Positions 1 to 6,651 of a stretch of 22,087 nt of DNA are shown piece after piece. The notes beneath the pieces are model-generated. The model saw only the letters and a list, made by a program, of their open reading frames with translations. It was not told where the DNA came from and searched no databases. Both the position numbers and the translations under genes were made by a program. The DNA is from an uncultured Muribaculaceae bacterium (GTDB lineage Bacteria > Bacteroidota > Bacteroidia > Bacteroidales > Muribaculaceae). Each line of letters begins with the position of its first letter. Position 1 is the stretch's first letter. The DNA lies in contig CAJURN010000024.1 in the NCBI GenBank assembly GCA_910589055.1, forward strand, positions 26,574 to 48,660. Direction: 5' to 3'.

Positions 1-36
1 GTCGACAACGGTTTTTGCACAAAAACCGTTGTCGAC
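1..36. repeat. 36-bp near-perfect palindrome at left edge
   Basis: Positions 1-17 are the exact reverse complement of 20-36, with a 2-nt centre (ca). The arms begin and end with a GTCGAC site. The palindrome sits at the very edge of the window, so the arms may extend further left. It could be a hairpin in the 5' leader of a gene to the left, a recombination site, or a fold-back where an assembly stopped. The sequence alone does not decide between these. Confidence 0.8.
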
Positions 37-38
37 CG

Positions 39-69
39 CAAAGTTAAGTGTATATATTACACGTTCAAC
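39..69 (-). promoter_or_regulatory. Candidate Bacteroidota promoter facing left, out of the window
   Basis: On the minus strand TAACTTTG (39-46) matches the Bacteroidota -7 box TAnnTTTG. GTTG (66-69), a 3/4 match to the -33 TTTG, lies 19 nt upstream. Transcription would start near position 35 and run into the 1-36 palindrome. The driven gene is outside the window. Confidence 0.45.
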
Positions 70-573
70 CTTCGTTTGCAAAATTTAACACAATTATATT
101 GCGAAAATGTGAGCGGATGTATCTCGGGAAGTGCTGTGTTGAAGATGATATGTCACAATCAGCCGTCTCTCCGAGACGGTGCCATCTGCCGTGGCCTGTC
201 CCCACGCTGAAGCGTGGGGTTCTCTAATGAAAAGGCACCTCCGGTGCCACCCAGCGGCACTTCCTTGTCGTGGCTCTCTACACGGGCATTACCCGTGTTT
301 ATAGGTTTGGCACCTCCGGTGCCGCAGTGCCCTCTACCTGCGGCGTTGCCTTGTCTTGGCTCTCTACACTGGCATTACCCGTGTAGAGAGCGCATAGCAC
401 CGGAGGTGCTTTATTATAAGAAAACCCCATGCTTCAGCATGGGGACATGGGGCAGCATGGGGTCAGGGTGGAGTTATGGGGACAGTCTCGGAGAGACGTC
501 TGATTGTGCCTTACTTGCCTTATTTGCCTTACTTGCCTTACTTGCCTTATTTGCCTTACTTGCCTTTTCTTGC
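70..573. other. Non-coding repeat-rich stretch left of the nucleotidyltransferase gene
   Basis: No convincing gene is present. From left to right it holds an AT-rich part without clear features (70-162), a cluster of nine short hairpins (163-497) and a 9-bp tandem array (511-574). A rightward open frame starting at 214 crosses the hairpins and then runs antisense to the nucleotidyltransferase gene. Its translation is low-complexity and resembles no protein I know, so it is not called. Confidence 0.7.
163..497. repeat. Mirrored cluster of REP-like hairpins
   Basis: Nine short hairpins are visible. Left side: ccgtctc/gagacgg with loop tcc (163-179), ccccacgc/gcgtgggg with loop tgaa (200-219), ggcacc/ggtgcc with loop tcc (234-248). 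Middle: acacggg/cccgtgt with loop catta (280-298), ggcacc/ggtgcc (309-323), and a long stem with the same catta loop (360-390). Right side: agcacc/ggtgct with loop gga (396-410), ccccatgc/gcatgggg with loop ttca (425-444), gtctc/gagac with loop gga (485-497). The right-side loops are the reverse complements of the left-side ones and come in the opposite order, so the outer parts form one large imperfect inverted repeat. 255-298 and 341-384 are 44-nt direct repeats with 5 differences. This resembles REP/BIME-type elements; no REP-associated transposase is in the window. Confidence 0.75.
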
Positions 574-574
574 C
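511..574 (-). repeat. 9-bp tandem array (GGCAAGTAA / GGCAAATAA) after the nucleotidyltransferase stop
   Basis: Six uninterrupted 9-bp units (ttacttgcc or ttatttgcc on the plus strand) fill 511-564, followed by a 10-nt variant at 565-574. The variable base follows C,T,C,C,T,C from left to right. On the minus strand the array begins at the stop codon of the nucleotidyltransferase gene: TAG and the next bases read TAGGCAAG, so the stop overlaps the first unit. Any transcript running past the gene would carry seven GGCAA motifs. Confidence 0.85.
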
Positions 575-1284
575 TATCCAGCGATGAAGGTGCGGGCGGT
601 GGCGATGTCGCCTGCGTGGTCTACGTCGACGATTTTCTCGAAGGGGTAGGCGCGGAGTTTGAGCCCGGCGTCGACGAGTGCGCGCTGGTAGTTGCGCATG
701 CGGCTAACGCCCTGTTCCATGCACTTTTCGAGCACGCGGATGGCCGGTGTCGTAAGGCCGTAGATACCTCCGGAGATATATCGGTCGTGGCCGTTGGGGG
801 CGTCGCGGAAGGCGGTGATAAGGTCGGTTTCGGGGTCAACGTCGATATAGAGCGGCTTCTCGTCGTCGATAAAAGAGGTCACGGCCATGCAGCCGTCGGC
901 CTTGTCGTCGGCTTCGAAGGCTTCCACATAGGCGCGGAATTCAGGCTCGCGGAAGATGGTATCTACCGTGGTGAGGATGAATTTTCCGGCGCCGTCAAAC
1001 ACCCGCGACACTTCGTAGAAACTGTGCATCGAGCTGGGGGTTGACTTGACAACGAGGTGGAAGGGGAAAGGCAGGGTGGGAGCGAGTTCCTCGAGATAGG
1101 CTCGCACGGCGGTCATCTGTTCGTTTACTATCACCGAGAGCGATTCGGCACCGCAGGCGGTAAAGATGTCGATTAGGCGGCGTATCATCGGACGTCCGTC
1201 AAGGTCGACGAGGGGCTTGGGAAGGGCGACGCCTTCCTGAACGAGCCGGGAACCTTCCCCGGCAGCTATAATTGCGAAGTTCAT
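574..1284 (-). CDS. Sugar-phosphate nucleotidyltransferase family protein (NTP_transferase)
   Basis: A 236-residue single-domain protein of the nucleotidyltransferase fold that joins a sugar 1-phosphate or similar alcohol phosphate to an NTP, releasing pyrophosphate. It is predicted to be cytosolic. The N-terminal signature AAGEGSRL (residues 7-14) is followed by PKPL (22-25), the nucleotide-binding loop and its lysine. TTVDTIF (105-111) provides the likely metal-binding Asp108, and VDHAGDI (221-227) near the C terminus resembles the second metal site of GlmU/MobA-like enzymes. It lacks the left-handed beta-helix acyltransferase domain of GlmU, so it is not a bifunctional GlmU. The substrate cannot be told from sequence; cell-envelope or capsule sugars, or a choline- or CDP-alcohol-type pathway, are possible. 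It lies 292 nt downstream of pdxA on the same strand, separated by repeats, and is probably transcribed separately, although no clear promoter was found. Family confidence is high, substrate confidence low. Confidence 0.85.
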   Translation of the reverse strand: MNFAIIAAGEGSRLVQEGVALPKPLVDLDGRPMIRRLIDIFTACGAESLSVIVNEQMTAVRAYLEELAPTLPFPFHLVVKSTPSSMHSFYEVSRVFDGAGKFILTTVDTIFREPEFRAYVEAFEADDKADGCMAVTSFIDDEKPLYIDVDPETDLITAFRDAPNGHDRYISGGIYGLTTPAIRVLEKCMEQGVSRMRNYQRALVDAGLKLRAYPFEKIVDVDHAGDIATARTFIAG

Positions 1285-1576
1285 GCTTTAAGTTGGGTAA
1301 AGAGGAGCGTATGGCGGAATATCAATAAAATGCTTTTGCTCTGTTATCGGCGTCCTCCGGACGCCATTATTAAGTTGACTCTTACCGGGCACACCTTCGG
1401 CTAAAAGCCTGCGGTGTACCCGGTTACTGGGTAATCATGGTCTTTCTGCGAAAGCGGCTTCGCCGATGACCTCCGGACGCCCATCCTTAGGTAATATCTT
1501 GCCTATATAGCCTTATTTGCCTTTCTTGCCTATATAGCCATTACTTGCCATTCTTGCCTATATAGCCAGGCGCAAG
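1285..1576. other. Repeat-filled spacer between pdxA and the nucleotidyltransferase gene
   Basis: No gene is visible. The hairpin ggcgtcc/ggacgcc with loop tcc (1349-1365) has the same small-loop design as the hairpins at 163-497. A longer stem ccgggcacacc/ggtgtacccgg (1385-1395 with 1413-1423, one mismatch) encloses a small inner ggc/gcc hairpin. The sequence ctccggacgcc occurs in the 1349 hairpin and again near 1471-1481. The part next to pdxA (1498-1567) is a separate direct-repeat array. No T-tract typical of an intrinsic terminator follows any of these hairpins on the minus strand. Confidence 0.65.
1498..1567 (-). repeat. Three 15-bp direct repeats after the pdxA stop (TTGCC family)
   Basis: The 15-mer cttgcctatatagcc occurs exactly at 1498-1512, 1525-1539 and 1553-1567, at spacings of 27 and 28 nt. 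Degenerate units (ttatttgcc, ttacttgcc) lie between the copies. It belongs to the same GGCAA/TTGCC family as the arrays at 511, 7756 and 13850, and again lies directly behind a minus-strand stop codon. The pdxA stop itself reads GCAAGTAA, matching the repeat unit of the 511 array. Confidence 0.8.
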
Positions 1577-2698
1577 TTACTTGCTGAGGTCGCCCACGTC
1601 GGAGTCCTTGCCTTTGTGGTGATATTGCTTGCGGAGGGGATTGCGGGTGGCGTCGTCCTCGCGTCGGCGGTTGCGGTACACGTCAAGAGCCATGTATAGG
1701 GCAGCGCGCAGGGAGTCTTCCGATGCCAGGCCTTTGCCGGCGATGTCGTAGCCGGTGCCGTGGTCGGGCGATGTGCGCACGTAGGGGAGTCCTGCCGTGA
1801 AGTTCACTCCGGCGTCCATTGCCAGTGCCTTGAAGGGCGTCAGACCCTGATCGTGGTACATGGCGAGGATGCCGTCGAACTTGCGGTAGCTGCCGCTTCC
1901 GAAAAATCCGTCGGAAGGGTAGGGGCCGAAGGCGAGAATCTTCTTCTCGGTGGCTTCGGCGATTGCCGGAGCGATGATTTCTTCCTCCTCCTTGCCGAGC
2001 AGGCCGTTTTCGCCAGCATGGGGATTGAGCGACAGCACGGCGATGCGTGGAGCGTGCACTCCGAAGTCGCGGCGCAGGGAGGTGTTGAACGTCTCCAGTT
2101 TTTCCACCACGAGTTCTTTTGTGAGCGCACGGGGCACTTCGGCAATGGGCATATGTGCCGTTGCCAGAGCCACGCGCAGTGTGTCGGTGCAGAGAATCAT
2201 CAAAGCCTTGTTCGAGCCGGAGCCGTCGGCATTTTCCACGCCGTGGCCTCCGCCGTCGCCAAGCGAGGCCTCGAGATATTCGGTGTGGCCGGGGAAGGTG
2301 AAAGTCGGGCTCTGGATAGTGTGTTTGTCGATGGGCGCTGTCACCAGGACGTCGATTTTGCCCGAGCGTAGGTCGGCCACGGCAGCCTCAAGTGCGGCGA
2401 AAGCGGCCTGTCCGGCATATTGGGCCGGCACTCCCGGCTCGATGCGCGTGTCTTCGGGCACGACGTTGATGATGTTGAAAGCACCGTCCTTGGCGTCGGA
2501 AGCCGAGTCGATGCGGTTGAGCTGAACCTGGGGCAGCTCCATCCCCTTGCGGTAGAACGATGCGATTTTTGCCGAGCCGTACACCACGATAGTGCAAAGG
2601 TCGGCAATCCTCGGGTCGCCCAGCATCTTGAGGATTACCTCGTAGCCGATGCCGTTTATGTCGCCGTGGGTGATTCCCACTTTTATATTTTTACTCAT
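1577..2698 (-). CDS. pdxA: 4-hydroxythreonine-4-phosphate dehydrogenase
   Basis: PdxA oxidises 4-phosphohydroxy-L-threonine with NAD and acts before PdxJ in the DXP-dependent route to pyridoxal 5'-phosphate. It is a cytosolic dimer. The 373-residue product begins with the family motif around KVGITHGDINGIG (6-18) and contains VTAPIDKHT (119-127) and FPGHTEYLE (135-143). The three metal ligands expected from the E. coli enzyme (His166, His211, His266) are His182 (AHMP), His227 (NPHAGENG) and His282 (YHDQGLTPFK). It is longer than the E. coli enzyme (about 329 residues) because of a Gly-rich insertion near 147-164 and a basic, hydrophilic C-terminal extension from about 343. The start overlaps the rlmN stop in an ATGA arrangement (2695-2698), which implies translational coupling and fixes the start. 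It is the last gene of the lysS-gpsA-rlmN-pdxA run. Confidence 0.95.
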   Translation of the reverse strand: MSKNIKVGITHGDINGIGYEVILKMLGDPRIADLCTIVVYGSAKIASFYRKGMELPQVQLNRIDSASDAKDGAFNIINVVPEDTRIEPGVPAQYAGQAAFAALEAAVADLRSGKIDVLVTAPIDKHTIQSPTFTFPGHTEYLEASLGDGGGHGVENADGSGSNKALMILCTDTLRVALATAHMPIAEVPRALTKELVVEKLETFNTSLRRDFGVHAPRIAVLSLNPHAGENGLLGKEEEEIIAPAIAEATEKKILAFGPYPSDGFFGSGSYRKFDGILAMYHDQGLTPFKALAMDAGVNFTAGLPYVRTSPDHGTGYDIAGKGLASEDSLRAALYMALDVYRNRRREDDATRNPLRKQYHHKGKDSDVGDLSK

Positions 2699-3750
2699 TC
2701 TTCTATTGTATTGAGGGTGTTTTCAGATTTGCTTCCCGCGAGCATGCCGCAGGCAGCCATTATATCCTCGCCCCTTGATGCGCGGATTGTGGCTGTGATG
2801 CCGGCGTCGTTGAGCCGGTCGCGGAAGGCCTCCATGGTGCGGATGTCGGCGGGAGCGCCGTCAAATCCGGGGATGCGGTGGAAGCGTATGAGGTTGACGC
2901 GCGAGTCGGTACCGCGCAGAAGGCGTGCCAGGGCGTCGGCGTGACGCATGTCGTCGTTGTAGCCGCGCCAGATGATGTATTCCATCGACAGGCGGCGCTG
3001 GTGGGCGAAGTCATATCCGCGCAGCAGCTCCACGACGTCGCGCACGGGCCATGCCTTCTCGACGGGCATGATTGAAGCGCGCTCGGATGCTATGGCGTCG
3101 TGTACGCTCACGGCAATGTGCACCTTCGTCTCTTCGAGCAGGCGGCGCATCTTGGGTATGTTGCCGATGGTGGACACGGTGATGCGCTTGGGGCTCCAGC
3201 CGAGTCCCCAGGGCTGGGTCAGAATCTCGATGGCGGCAAGAACTGCGTCGAGATTGTCGGTGGGCTCGCCCATGCCCATGAACACGAGGTTGGTGAGCGA
3301 CTCGCTTTCGGGAATCGACAGCACCTGGTTGATTATGGCTCCGGCGTCGAGGTTGCCGTGGAAACCTTGCTTTCCGGTCATGCAGAAGGCGCAGTTCATC
3401 CGGCATCCGGCCTGCGACGACACGCACAGCGTGGCGCGTTCGCGGTCGGGAATGTACACGGCCTCGATGTCGCGGCCTCCTGCGCCGGGGAAGAGGTATT
3501 TGGCGGTTCCGTCGGTGCTTCGGGCTTCGGCCACAGGCTCTTCGCGCCCGATGATGTAGGATTCGGCCAGGCGTGCGCGGGCATCCTTCGAGAGGTTTGT
3601 CATCTCGTCGATCGAGGTGGCGCGTTTCTCATACAGCCATTGTGCCATCTGCTTGTCGGCGAAAGGCTTCAGGCCAACTTCCGCAGCCACATCCCGCAGC
3701 TTTTCCAGCGTCAGGCCCAGCAGTTTCTTCTTCTTTACGGTTTCAGACAT
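2695..3750 (-). CDS. rlmN: 23S rRNA A2503 / tRNA A37 C2-methyltransferase (radical SAM)
   Basis: RlmN is a cytosolic radical SAM enzyme that adds a methyl group to C2 of A2503 in 23S rRNA, and of A37 in some tRNAs, tuning the ribosomal exit tunnel and fidelity. The 351-residue length is normal for the family. The 4Fe-4S site CxxxCxxC is CRMNCAFC, with Cys116, Cys120 and Cys123. The cysteine that carries the methyl intermediate matches Cys334 in RASRGEDIMAACG (323-335). VFMGMGEP (156-163) is the SAM-binding GGE-type motif. A four-base overlap couples it to pdxA downstream, and 26 nt separate it from gpsA upstream. No Shine-Dalgarno sequence is visible, which is usual in Bacteroidota. It depends on Fe-S clusters, which the suf genes of this window would supply. 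Confidence 0.96.
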   Translation of the reverse strand: MSETVKKKKLLGLTLEKLRDVAAEVGLKPFADKQMAQWLYEKRATSIDEMTNLSKDARARLAESYIIGREEPVAEARSTDGTAKYLFPGAGGRDIEAVYIPDRERATLCVSSQAGCRMNCAFCMTGKQGFHGNLDAGAIINQVLSIPESESLTNLVFMGMGEPTDNLDAVLAAIEILTQPWGLGWSPKRITVSTIGNIPKMRRLLEETKVHIAVSVHDAIASERASIMPVEKAWPVRDVVELLRGYDFAHQRRLSMEYIIWRGYNDDMRHADALARLLRGTDSRVNLIRFHRIPGFDGAPADIRTMEAFRDRLNDAGITATIRASRGEDIMAACGMLAGSKSENTLNTIEE

Positions 3751-3776
3751 CGGTCGGAGTCAGTGAGGGGTATTAA

Positions 3777-4778
3777 TCAGTCGAATGATTCGGCCATGCG
3801 GGCAACGGCTTTGGGGGCGGAGACGCCGCGGTAGAGCACATTGTACATGGCTTCGAGTATTGGCATGTCAACGCCGTAGGCTTCGTTGATGTCGGTGATG
3901 CACTTGGTGCCGTAGTAGCCCTCGGCGGTCTGTTCCATTTCCATGCGTGCGGCCTTGACGGAGTAGCCCCGGCCTATCATGGAGCCGAAATTGTGGTTGC
4001 GCGAGAATCGGGAGTAGGCGGTCACGAGCAGGTCGCCGAGATACACGGAGTCGCATATCTGTCGTGGACGCGGACTCACGGCTTCGATGAAACGTTCCAT
4101 CTCGCGTATTGCGTTGGACACGAGCGTTGCCAGGAAGTTGTCGCCTTTTTTCATGCCGTGGACTATTCCGGCGGCTATTGCATAGACGTTCTTGAGCACG
4201 GCGGCATATTCGATGCCGTCGACGTCGGTCGATATGACCGGATGTGTGTTGTGCCCCCAGATGCAGCGGGCGAAGGCTTTGGCGCGTTCGAGGTCGGAAC
4301 AGCCTATGGTGAGGTACGACGGGCGGTCGAGCGCCACCTCCTCGGCGTGGCACGGGCCTGAAATCACAAGTTCCTTGGCCGGGTCCACTCCGAAGCGGCG
4401 TGTCATATAGTCGGTGATGAGTTCGTTTTCTCCGGGCACGATTCCCTTGACGGCCGACACGATTGCCTTGCCGCTGAGATCGACGGTGATTTTGTCCATG
4501 TGGTCCTTGAAGTAGGGCGAGGGCATGACAAGCAGCAGCGTGTCGGCTTCGGCACACACCTTGTTGATGTCGCTGGAGAACTCGATGCGCTCGATGTCGA
4601 AGTTGACATCGGTGAGGTATGCGGGGTTGTGGCGCAGACGCTTGAAGTCCTCGATGCGGTCGTCGCGGCGCATATACCAGCTTATCATCTCGCAGTTCGA
4701 CATGAGCAGCTTCGCCAGGGCTGTGGCCCAGCTTCCGCCTCCCATCACGGCAATCTTGCCCGGAAAATTATCTGTCAT
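3777..4778 (-). CDS. gpsA: NAD(P)-dependent glycerol-3-phosphate dehydrogenase
   Basis: GpsA reduces dihydroxyacetone phosphate to sn-glycerol-3-phosphate, the backbone of phospholipids. It is cytosolic. With the chosen start the protein is 333 residues. The dinucleotide-binding loop GGGSWATA is at 13-20, GPCHAEEV at 141-148, and the catalytic lysine is Lys196 in EYAAVLKNVYA. The frame is open to an ATG at 4823, giving 348 residues, but that start would overlap lysS by 32 nt and adds a non-conserved stretch ahead of the Rossmann fold. The ATG at 4778 lies 13 nt after the lysS stop, with a purine-rich AAAGAAG just upstream, and puts the glycine-rich loop at the usual distance from the N terminus. 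It is the second gene of the lysS operon. Confidence 0.95.
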   Translation of the reverse strand: MTDNFPGKIAVMGGGSWATALAKLLMSNCEMISWYMRRDDRIEDFKRLRHNPAYLTDVNFDIERIEFSSDINKVCAEADTLLLVMPSPYFKDHMDKITVDLSGKAIVSAVKGIVPGENELITDYMTRRFGVDPAKELVISGPCHAEEVALDRPSYLTIGCSDLERAKAFARCIWGHNTHPVISTDVDGIEYAAVLKNVYAIAAGIVHGMKKGDNFLATLVSNAIREMERFIEAVSPRPRQICDSVYLGDLLVTAYSRFSRNHNFGSMIGRGYSVKAARMEMEQTAEGYYGTKCITDINEAYGVDMPILEAMYNVLYRGVSAPKAVARMAESFD

Positions 4779-4791
4779 CACTTCTTTGGTA

Positions 4792-6516
4792 TCAATTTGC
4801 TTTTGTCCATTCGGCCACGGCATCCTGCGTGGGGTTGGTGAGGCCGAGTTTATGCTTCTTGTTGAGCCCGCACAGTTCCTGGTGGAGCTTGCCGGGAGTC
4901 TGTGTCTTCAGAGCTTCCACGGTGAGCACGCCGGCCTTCTGGAGCACGGGAACCCACTCTTCGGGCACGCCTGCGGCAACGAAAGCCTCGGGCTTGTCGC
5001 GCTTCTCGACCTTTTCGGGGCGCATCTGCGGGAACAGAAGCACTTCCTGGATGGCTACCTGACCTGTCATGAGCATCACGAGACGGTCCATGCCGATACC
5101 CATGCCCGATGTGGGGGGCATGCCGTATTCGAGGGCGCGGATGAAGTCGGCGTCGATAATCATGGCTTCGTCGTCGCCCTTCTCGCCAAGGCGCATCTGC
5201 TCAACGAAGCGTCCGTACTGGTCGATGGGGTCGTTAAGCTCGGAATATGCGTTGGCGAGCTCCTTGCCGTTCACCATAAGCTCGAAACGTTCGGTGAGTT
5301 CGGGATTGTCGCGGTGGCGCTTGGTGAGCGGCGACATTTCGATGGGATAGTCGGTGATGAAGGTTGGCTGGATGTACTTGCCCTCGCACTTCTCGCCGAA
5401 AATCTCGTCGATGAGCTTGCCTTTGCCCATGGATTCGTCCACTTCGATGCCGAGGTCCTTGCAGACACCGCGCAGTGCGGCCTCGTCCATGCCGTTGATG
5501 TCCACTCCGGTGTGGTCCTTGATGGCCTGCGCCATTGTCACGCGGGGGAAGGGAGCCTTGAAGCTGATGGTGTTGTCGCCCACCTTGACTTCGGTTGTGC
5601 CGTTGACGTCAAGACAGATTTTCTCGAGCATGCGTTCGGTGAAGTTCATCATCCAGTTGTAGTCCTTGTAGGCCACATATATTTCCATGCAGGTGAATTC
5701 GGGGTTGTGGGTACGGTCCATGCCTTCGTTGCGGAAGTTCTTGGAGAACTCGTACACGCCCTCGAATCCGCCCACGATAAGGCGCTTGAGATACAGCTCG
5801 TCGGCGATGCGGAGATACAGGGGAATGTCGAGCGCGTTGTGGTGGGTGATGAACGGACGAGCCGATGCACCGCCGGGAATCGACTGGAGGATAGGAGTCT
5901 CCACCTCGACGTAGCCTGCGTTGTTGAAGTATTCGCGCATGGAGGTGTATACCTTGGTGCGCTTGAGGAAGATTTCCTTGACGCCGTCGTTGACGATGAG
6001 GTCTACGTAGCGGCGACGGTAGCGGAGCTCGGGGTCATCGAAGGCGTCGTAGGTCACGCCGTCCTTCACCTTCACGATAGGCAGCGGACGAAGCGACTTG
6101 CTCAGTACGGTGAGTTCCTGCGCATGCACGGAGATTTCGCCGGTCTGGGTGCGGAACACATAGCCGCGCACGCCTATGAAGTCGCCGATGTCGAGGAGTT
6201 TCTTGAACACGACATTGTAGAGGTCCTTGTTTTCTCCGGGGCATATCTCGTCGCGCGACACGTATATCTGGATGCGTCCGTCGGCGTCCTGGAGTTCAAC
6301 GAACGAGGCTTTGCCCATGATTCGGCGGCTCATGATACGTCCGGCCACGGCAACCTCACGCACGGGCGCGTCGTCGGCAAAGTTCTCACGGATTTCGGCG
6401 CTGTGGCCTGTCACTACATATTCTGCTGCGGGATAAGGCTCGATGCCCATGTCGCGGAGAGCCTGCATGCTGCCGCGTCGGATCTGTTCCTGTTCGCTTA
6501 ATTCAAGGGGATTCAT
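4792..6516 (-). CDS. lysS: Lysyl-tRNA synthetase, class II
   Basis: LysRS charges tRNA-Lys with lysine in the cytosol. The 574-residue protein has an OB-fold anticodon-binding domain (about 55-140) and a class II core with motif 1 around 195-212, motif 2 FRNEGMDRTHNPEF (261-274) and motif 3 GMGIGMDRLVMLM (471-483). E. coli LysS has about 505 residues. The extra length is a C-terminal extension from about 500 to 574, a charged linker (RPEKVEKRDKPE) followed by a small predicted helical domain (GVPEEWVPVLQKAGVLTVEA, 516-535) that resembles helix-hairpin-helix or RNA polymerase alpha-CTD-like folds. I believe this extension is common in Bacteroidota LysRS. It is the first gene of the leftward operon and diverges from the SGNH hydrolase gene. 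A -7 box at 6563-6570 gives a leader of about 43 nt. Confidence 0.97.
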   Translation of the reverse strand: MNPLELSEQEQIRRGSMQALRDMGIEPYPAAEYVVTGHSAEIRENFADDAPVREVAVAGRIMSRRIMGKASFVELQDADGRIQIYVSRDEICPGENKDLYNVVFKKLLDIGDFIGVRGYVFRTQTGEISVHAQELTVLSKSLRPLPIVKVKDGVTYDAFDDPELRYRRRYVDLIVNDGVKEIFLKRTKVYTSMREYFNNAGYVEVETPILQSIPGGASARPFITHHNALDIPLYLRIADELYLKRLIVGGFEGVYEFSKNFRNEGMDRTHNPEFTCMEIYVAYKDYNWMMNFTERMLEKICLDVNGTTEVKVGDNTISFKAPFPRVTMAQAIKDHTGVDINGMDEAALRGVCKDLGIEVDESMGKGKLIDEIFGEKCEGKYIQPTFITDYPIEMSPLTKRHRDNPELTERFELMVNGKELANAYSELNDPIDQYGRFVEQMRLGEKGDDEAMIIDADFIRALEYGMPPTSGMGIGMDRLVMLMTGQVAIQEVLLFPQMRPEKVEKRDKPEAFVAAGVPEEWVPVLQKAGVLTVEALKTQTPGKLHQELCGLNKKHKLGLTNPTQDAVAEWTKAN

Positions 6517-6562
6517 ATCGTATGTAAATTTTGTAAAAGCGTATTACGGGTAATTTATTTTG

Positions 6563-6594
6563 CAAAAGTACATAAAAGCGGCGTACTAAAGAAA
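6563..6594 (-). promoter_or_regulatory. lysS operon promoter
   Basis: On the minus strand TACTTTTG (6563-6570) fits the -7 consensus TAnnTTTG. TTTC (6591-6594), a 3/4 match to the -33 TTTG, lies 20 nt upstream. The start codon of lysS is about 43 nt downstream of the expected transcription start. Confidence 0.6.
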
Positions 6595-6602
6595 TTTTTT
6601 GT

Positions 6603-6610
6603 TACTTTTG
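6603..6610 (+). promoter_or_regulatory. -7 box for the SGNH hydrolase gene
   Basis: TACTTTTG matches TAnnTTTG and is identical to the lysS box on the other strand. The two boxes are 32 nt apart and fire away from each other. No good -33 TTTG is present at the expected distance. The leader would be about 38 nt. Confidence 0.5.
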
Positions 6611-6651
6611 CCCATACACATAACGAATCTCTAACCCATCATAGTTCAACC

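Noticed and set aside
511..564. Possible coding or iteron (origin) array
   Set aside because: No replication protein or reading frame is associated with it, and related arrays occur behind several unrelated genes.
214..1044. A 276-codon rightward open frame
   Set aside because: It runs through the hairpin cluster and tandem repeat (giving ALLALFALLALLAL) and then antisense to the nucleotidyltransferase gene.
1498..1567. Possible CRISPR array
   Set aside because: The repeats are only 15 bp, the gaps are 12-13 nt and themselves contain repeat units, and there are no cas genes.
4779..4823. Upstream ATG start for gpsA at 4823
   Set aside because: It would overlap lysS by 32 nt and add 15 residues not expected before the glycine-rich loop.
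4525..6501. A 658-codon rightward open frame antisense to lysS and gpsA
   Set aside because: lysS and gpsA are unmistakable on the other strand. The frame is a by-product of GC-rich codon use, and its translation (His/Val/Glu/Ala-rich) matches no family.
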